DNA of 64,000 nt from a virus: positions 186,001 through 250,000 of IMG/VR virus record IMGVR_UViG_3300035212_003113; one strand, 5' to 3'. The notes under the pieces were generated by a model. It saw only the letters and a list, made by a program, of their open reading frames with translations, ran no database searches and was not told the DNA's origin. Below, piece by piece: positions 61,257 to 64,000 of the stretch (the stretch's first letter is position 1; every line of letters begins with the position of its first letter). Made by a program: the position numbers and the translations under genes.

Positions 61257-61288
61257 CCGGCCCCAGAGATGGGGCCGGTTCTTTTTCT
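61257..61288 (+). terminator. Intrinsic terminator
   Basis: CCGGCCCC / GGGGCCGG stem with AGAGAT loop and TTCTTTTTC tail. The following 140 bases hold no gene; I see only the AGGAG SD of the next fibre gene. Confidence 0.9.
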
Positions 61289-61427
61289 ATTAAAAAACTG
61301 GCGTTCTTGCGCGCTAGGATAGCATTTGGCGTTTCAGCGAGCTCGATGCTAGGGTACACTCTCTTGGTATGCAGAAGTCCCATGGCAAGAGTAAGTGAAA
61401 TCATAAAGGTAAAGCAGGAGTAAAAAG

Positions 61428-64000
61428 ATGACTTTTAGACCGTATGCTGGCAAGGTACGCCTTGGCAACACAGATGTGTTTCTTGATATCTCAGAGCTGC
61501 AGGATGGCTATGTGCTATCGCGCGAAGGCTCAGAAATCGTCGCAACTCTTATCGGGCAGGATAAGCTTAGCCTAAGTGCTCCGCTTAATGATTCCGATGC
61601 AGCGACCAAAGCCTATGTTGACGCGGCCCTTTCTGGCGCTGTTTCAGATGGATATGTCGATCTTGAGGCTGAGCGCATTGCCCGCATTGCTGCGGACAGC
61701 TCGCTACAGGGCCAGATTGACAACATTGTATCAAATCTCGACCCGGCTGCGCTGGACTCGCTAACTGAAATCGTTGCAGCTTTCCAGGGAGCCGACGGCG
61801 ACCTGAGCACGTCCATCAGCTCGCTTGCAGCATCTGCGAGCTCTGCTCTGGCTGCAGAGACTGCAGAGCGCATTGCTCAAGACGGTTATATTTCTGCAGA
61901 TTTGGATGCAGAGATTGCCCGCGCCACGGCAGCCGAGGCCGCACTGGAAGCAGAATTGGCCACAGAAGAGGCTCGTGCTATTGCTGCTGAGGCACTGCTC
62001 CAGGCCGCGGTTGACGCAGAGGCTGCTCGTGCAGCTGCCGCAGAGGCAGCTCTGGCTGACGATATTGCCGCAGAACAGGCTGCTCGTATTGCTGGTGATG
62101 CAGCACTCGCCGCAGATCTTGATACTGAAGAGGCTCGCGCCCTCGCCGCAGAGGCAGATCTTGCTGCAGATATTACTGCAGAAGAGAACGCTCGCCAGGC
62201 CGCAGATCTTGCTGAAACCGCTGCCCGTATTGCTGGTGACGAGAGCCTTCAGGCGGCTCTGACGAGTGAGATAAATGATCGCCTTGCCGCAGACCTTGCT
62301 GTTCAGGCCGACCTGACCTCCGAGGTTAGCCGTGCTCTTGCTGCAGAAGCCGCAATTCAGGCAGAAGTTGATGCAGAAGAGGTAGCCCGTGCTGCCGGTG
62401 ACGCACAGCTGACGTCTGATCTCGCTGACGAGGTTTCCCGTGCAACCGCTGCAGAGACCGCTCTCCAGGGCGAGATCGACGCAGAGGAGCTTGCTCGCGC
62501 TGCTGCTGATACCGCTCTTGAGGCAGATATCGCAGCAGAAGAGGTACGCGCTCTGGCTGCGGAGGCAGCTCTACAGAGCGACCTCTCGGACGAGACCGCT
62601 GCCCGCATTGCTGGTGACGCAACACTGACTGCAGACCTGTCTGCAGAAGTCGTTCGTGCAACGGCTGCAGAGGCCGGCCTACAGAGCCAGATCAGCAGCA
62701 TTATCTCGAACGTGGATCCTGCGGCACTCGACTCCCTTACGGAGATCGTTGACGCATTCCAGGGTGCAGATGGTTATATTCTAGATTCGCTCGCTGCGCT
62801 TTCAAGCGGCACGAACTCTGCTCTCCAGGCAGAGATTGTTCGCGCAACTGCGGCAGAAGTTGCCCTGCAGGCAGCTATCGATGCAGAGGCTGCAGCTCGC
62901 GCAGCAGATGTTGACGCAGAAGAGGCCCGTGCTCTTGCGGCAGAAGTTGCCCTCCAGGCAGCCATTGATGCCGAGGCAGTAGCCCGCGCCGCTGACGTTG
63001 ATGCAGAGGAAGTTCGTGCCCTTGCTGCAGAGGCAGCACTGGCAGCCGATATTGCCACGGAAACTGCTCGTGCCACAGCGGCCGAGGCGGTTCTGACGGC
63101 AGATCTCGCTACAGAGGTTGCTCGCGCCACGGCAGCCGAAGGCGTTCTGACGTCAAATCTTAACTCCGAGATTGCTCGCGCTCTTGCTGCAGAGGATGCA
63201 CTCGACGCGGCAATCGCTGCCGAGACTGCTCGTGCAACGGCAGCAGAAGGCACGCTGACCGCCAATCTAAATAGCGAAATTATACGCGCCACGGCCGCCG
63301 AGCTGGCTCTTGATAATGCAATAGATGCAGAGGCAGCCGAGCGCGCAGCGCAGGACGGTTATCTTGCTGCAGATATTGCCGCAGAGGAGGCTCGTGCTCT
63401 GGCTGCTGAGGCCGCAGAGGCAGCTGCCCGCGCCGCCGCTGACGACGCGCTCGATGCTCGCCTTGACGGCATGGAGTCTGAGCGTAGCCAGATGGTACTG
63501 TTTGAGACGGCACCACAGGTTTATGCAGACGGTTCGCCTGGCTCGATTGATCCGATTGATGTCTCGCGTCTTCTGTTGTCGCCACCGCAGTCGCCTGTTC
63601 GCAATGGCTGGTATTTCCGCAACGCGGTAGCTAGCTCGAAGATCAACTGGTACCTGTTCGACGGTCTTGCGAATCCGGTAAAGGTCGGCAGCACGGCTGC
63701 GCCTGACCTTAATGGCTATATGGTCGTCACTGTTGACGGCAATGGTCTTTCGACCGGTCAAAACGTTCCAGTCTCTGGCCGTCCTTGGTTCTCGATGTAC
63801 GCAGGCACAAATATTGCTGCATTCCTGAATCGCGTAACCTTCCAGGTTCCATCGACAACCTCTCTCCCGGCCAAGACAAAGGTGATTCTTTACTTTGGTC
63901 AGGATCCGGGTGCCACGGTATATCCCGCCGATCAGACTCTGCAGCGCATTGCAATGACCTCTGTTTCTACCTCGGGTTCGCCTACGGCCGGAACGCAGGT
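61428..64000 (+). CDS. Tail fibre paralogue 3 with coiled-coil repeats, 3'-truncated by window
   Basis: At least 857 residues, running off the window; AGGAG SD before ATG 61428. It has the same N-terminal docking domain as the two previous fibres, then about 600 residues of the 18-residue AAE/IDAE repeat, with two NLDPAALDSLTEIV-type blocks (near 61735 and 62710). After 63470 a different, beta-rich region starts (SERSQMVLFETAPQVYADGS ... GWYFRNAVASSKINWYLFDG), likely a receptor- or sugar-binding head. It probably encodes the host-binding fibre; its C-terminus is not in the window. Confidence 0.8.
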   Translation, partial: MTFRPYAGKVRLGNTDVFLDISELQDGYVLSREGSEIVATLIGQDKLSLSAPLNDSDAATKAYVDAALSGAVSDGYVDLEAERIARIAADSSLQGQIDNIVSNLDPAALDSLTEIVAAFQGADGDLSTSISSLAASASSALAAETAERIAQDGYISADLDAEIARATAAEAALEAELATEEARAIAAEALLQAAVDAEAARAAAAEAALADDIAAEQAARIAGDAALAADLDTEEARALAAEADLAADITAEENARQAADLAETAARIAGDESLQAALTSEINDRLAADLAVQADLTSEVSRALAAEAAIQAEVDAEEVARAAGDAQLTSDLADEVSRATAAETALQGEIDAEELARAAADTALEADIAAEEVRALAAEAALQSDLSDETAARIAGDATLTADLSAEVVRATAAEAGLQSQISSIISNVDPAALDSLTEIVDAFQGADGYILDSLAALSSGTNSALQAEIVRATAAEVALQAAIDAEAAARAADVDAEEARALAAEVALQAAIDAEAVARAADVDAEEVRALAAEAALAADIATETARATAAEAVLTADLATEVARATAAEGVLTSNLNSEIARALAAEDALDAAIAAETARATAAEGTLTANLNSEIIRATAAELALDNAIDAEAAERAAQDGYLAADIAAEEARALAAEAAEAAARAAADDALDARLDGMESERSQMVLFETAPQVYADGSPGSIDPIDVSRLLLSPPQSPVRNGWYFRNAVASSKINWYLFDGLANPVKVGSTAAPDLNGYMVVTVDGNGLSTGQNVPVSGRPWFSMYAGTNIAAFLNRVTFQVPSTTSLPAKTKVILYFGQDPGATVYPADQTLQRIAMTSVSTSGSPTAGTQ

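Noticed and set aside
1-64000. tRNA genes
   Set aside because: Scanning by eye for T-loop GTTCGANTC-type sequences in intergenic spaces found none with a matching acceptor stem; a program could still find one.

Overview
The window looks like part of the genome of a large tailed dsDNA bacteriophage (Caudoviricetes, probably a big myovirus-like phage). The evidence is a large terminase, portal, protease/scaffold, HK97-type major capsid protein and tail-fibre genes, together with tightly packed genes that overlap by 1-8 bases, frequent GTG/TTG starts and strong Shine-Dalgarno (SD) sites. Base composition is roughly balanced. No rRNA, integrase, attachment site or CRISPR was seen, and no tRNA was recognised by eye. 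The host cannot be named. A lipoprotein-type signal peptide and several peptidoglycan-acting modules fit a diderm host, but this is inference.

Region 1 (1-15.4 kb, + strand) is a replication, recombination and folding block. It holds a trigger-factor homologue, a bacterial-type DNA polymerase III alpha subunit (not a family A or B phage polymerase), a gp32-like ssDNA-binding protein, a RuvC-like resolvase, a complete DnaJ, a RecA/UvsX recombinase, a zinc-ribbon protein followed by a TOPRIM primase core, thioredoxin, a protein with a caspase-like His/Cys signature, and a trypsin-like lipoprotein protease.

Region 2 (15.4-21.7 kb) is mostly reversed and each unit is closed by its own terminator. 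It carries a lysine 2,3-aminomutase-like radical SAM enzyme with all key residues, a large cadherin-like/LamG surface protein, two small minus-strand genes and a decayed duplicate of one of them. Plus-strand genes inside it encode a NUDIX hydrolase and a sigma-region-4-like regulator that may use an ATT start codon.

Region 3 (21.7-53.7 kb, + strand) is packaging and virion morphogenesis: a muralytic transglycosylase-like protein, probable small terminase, CCA-adding-type nucleotidyltransferase, large terminase, portal, CHAP-type hydrolase, a HEMGH zinc protease, a 1269-residue protease/scaffold polyprotein with an internal translation start, peptidoglycan-binding proteins, abundant structural proteins and the major capsid protein. 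A small helical motif recurs in many of these proteins. Four highly expressed genes share a 3' end made of an AT-rich hairpin at the stop codon followed by a GC-rich terminator.

Region 4 (53.7-64 kb) holds thymidylate synthase and dihydrofolate reductase, followed by four fibre-type genes. Three of these share the same N-terminal attachment domain, and two carry long runs of an 18-residue coiled-coil repeat with a duplicated block of about 280 bp. The last fibre gene runs off the window.
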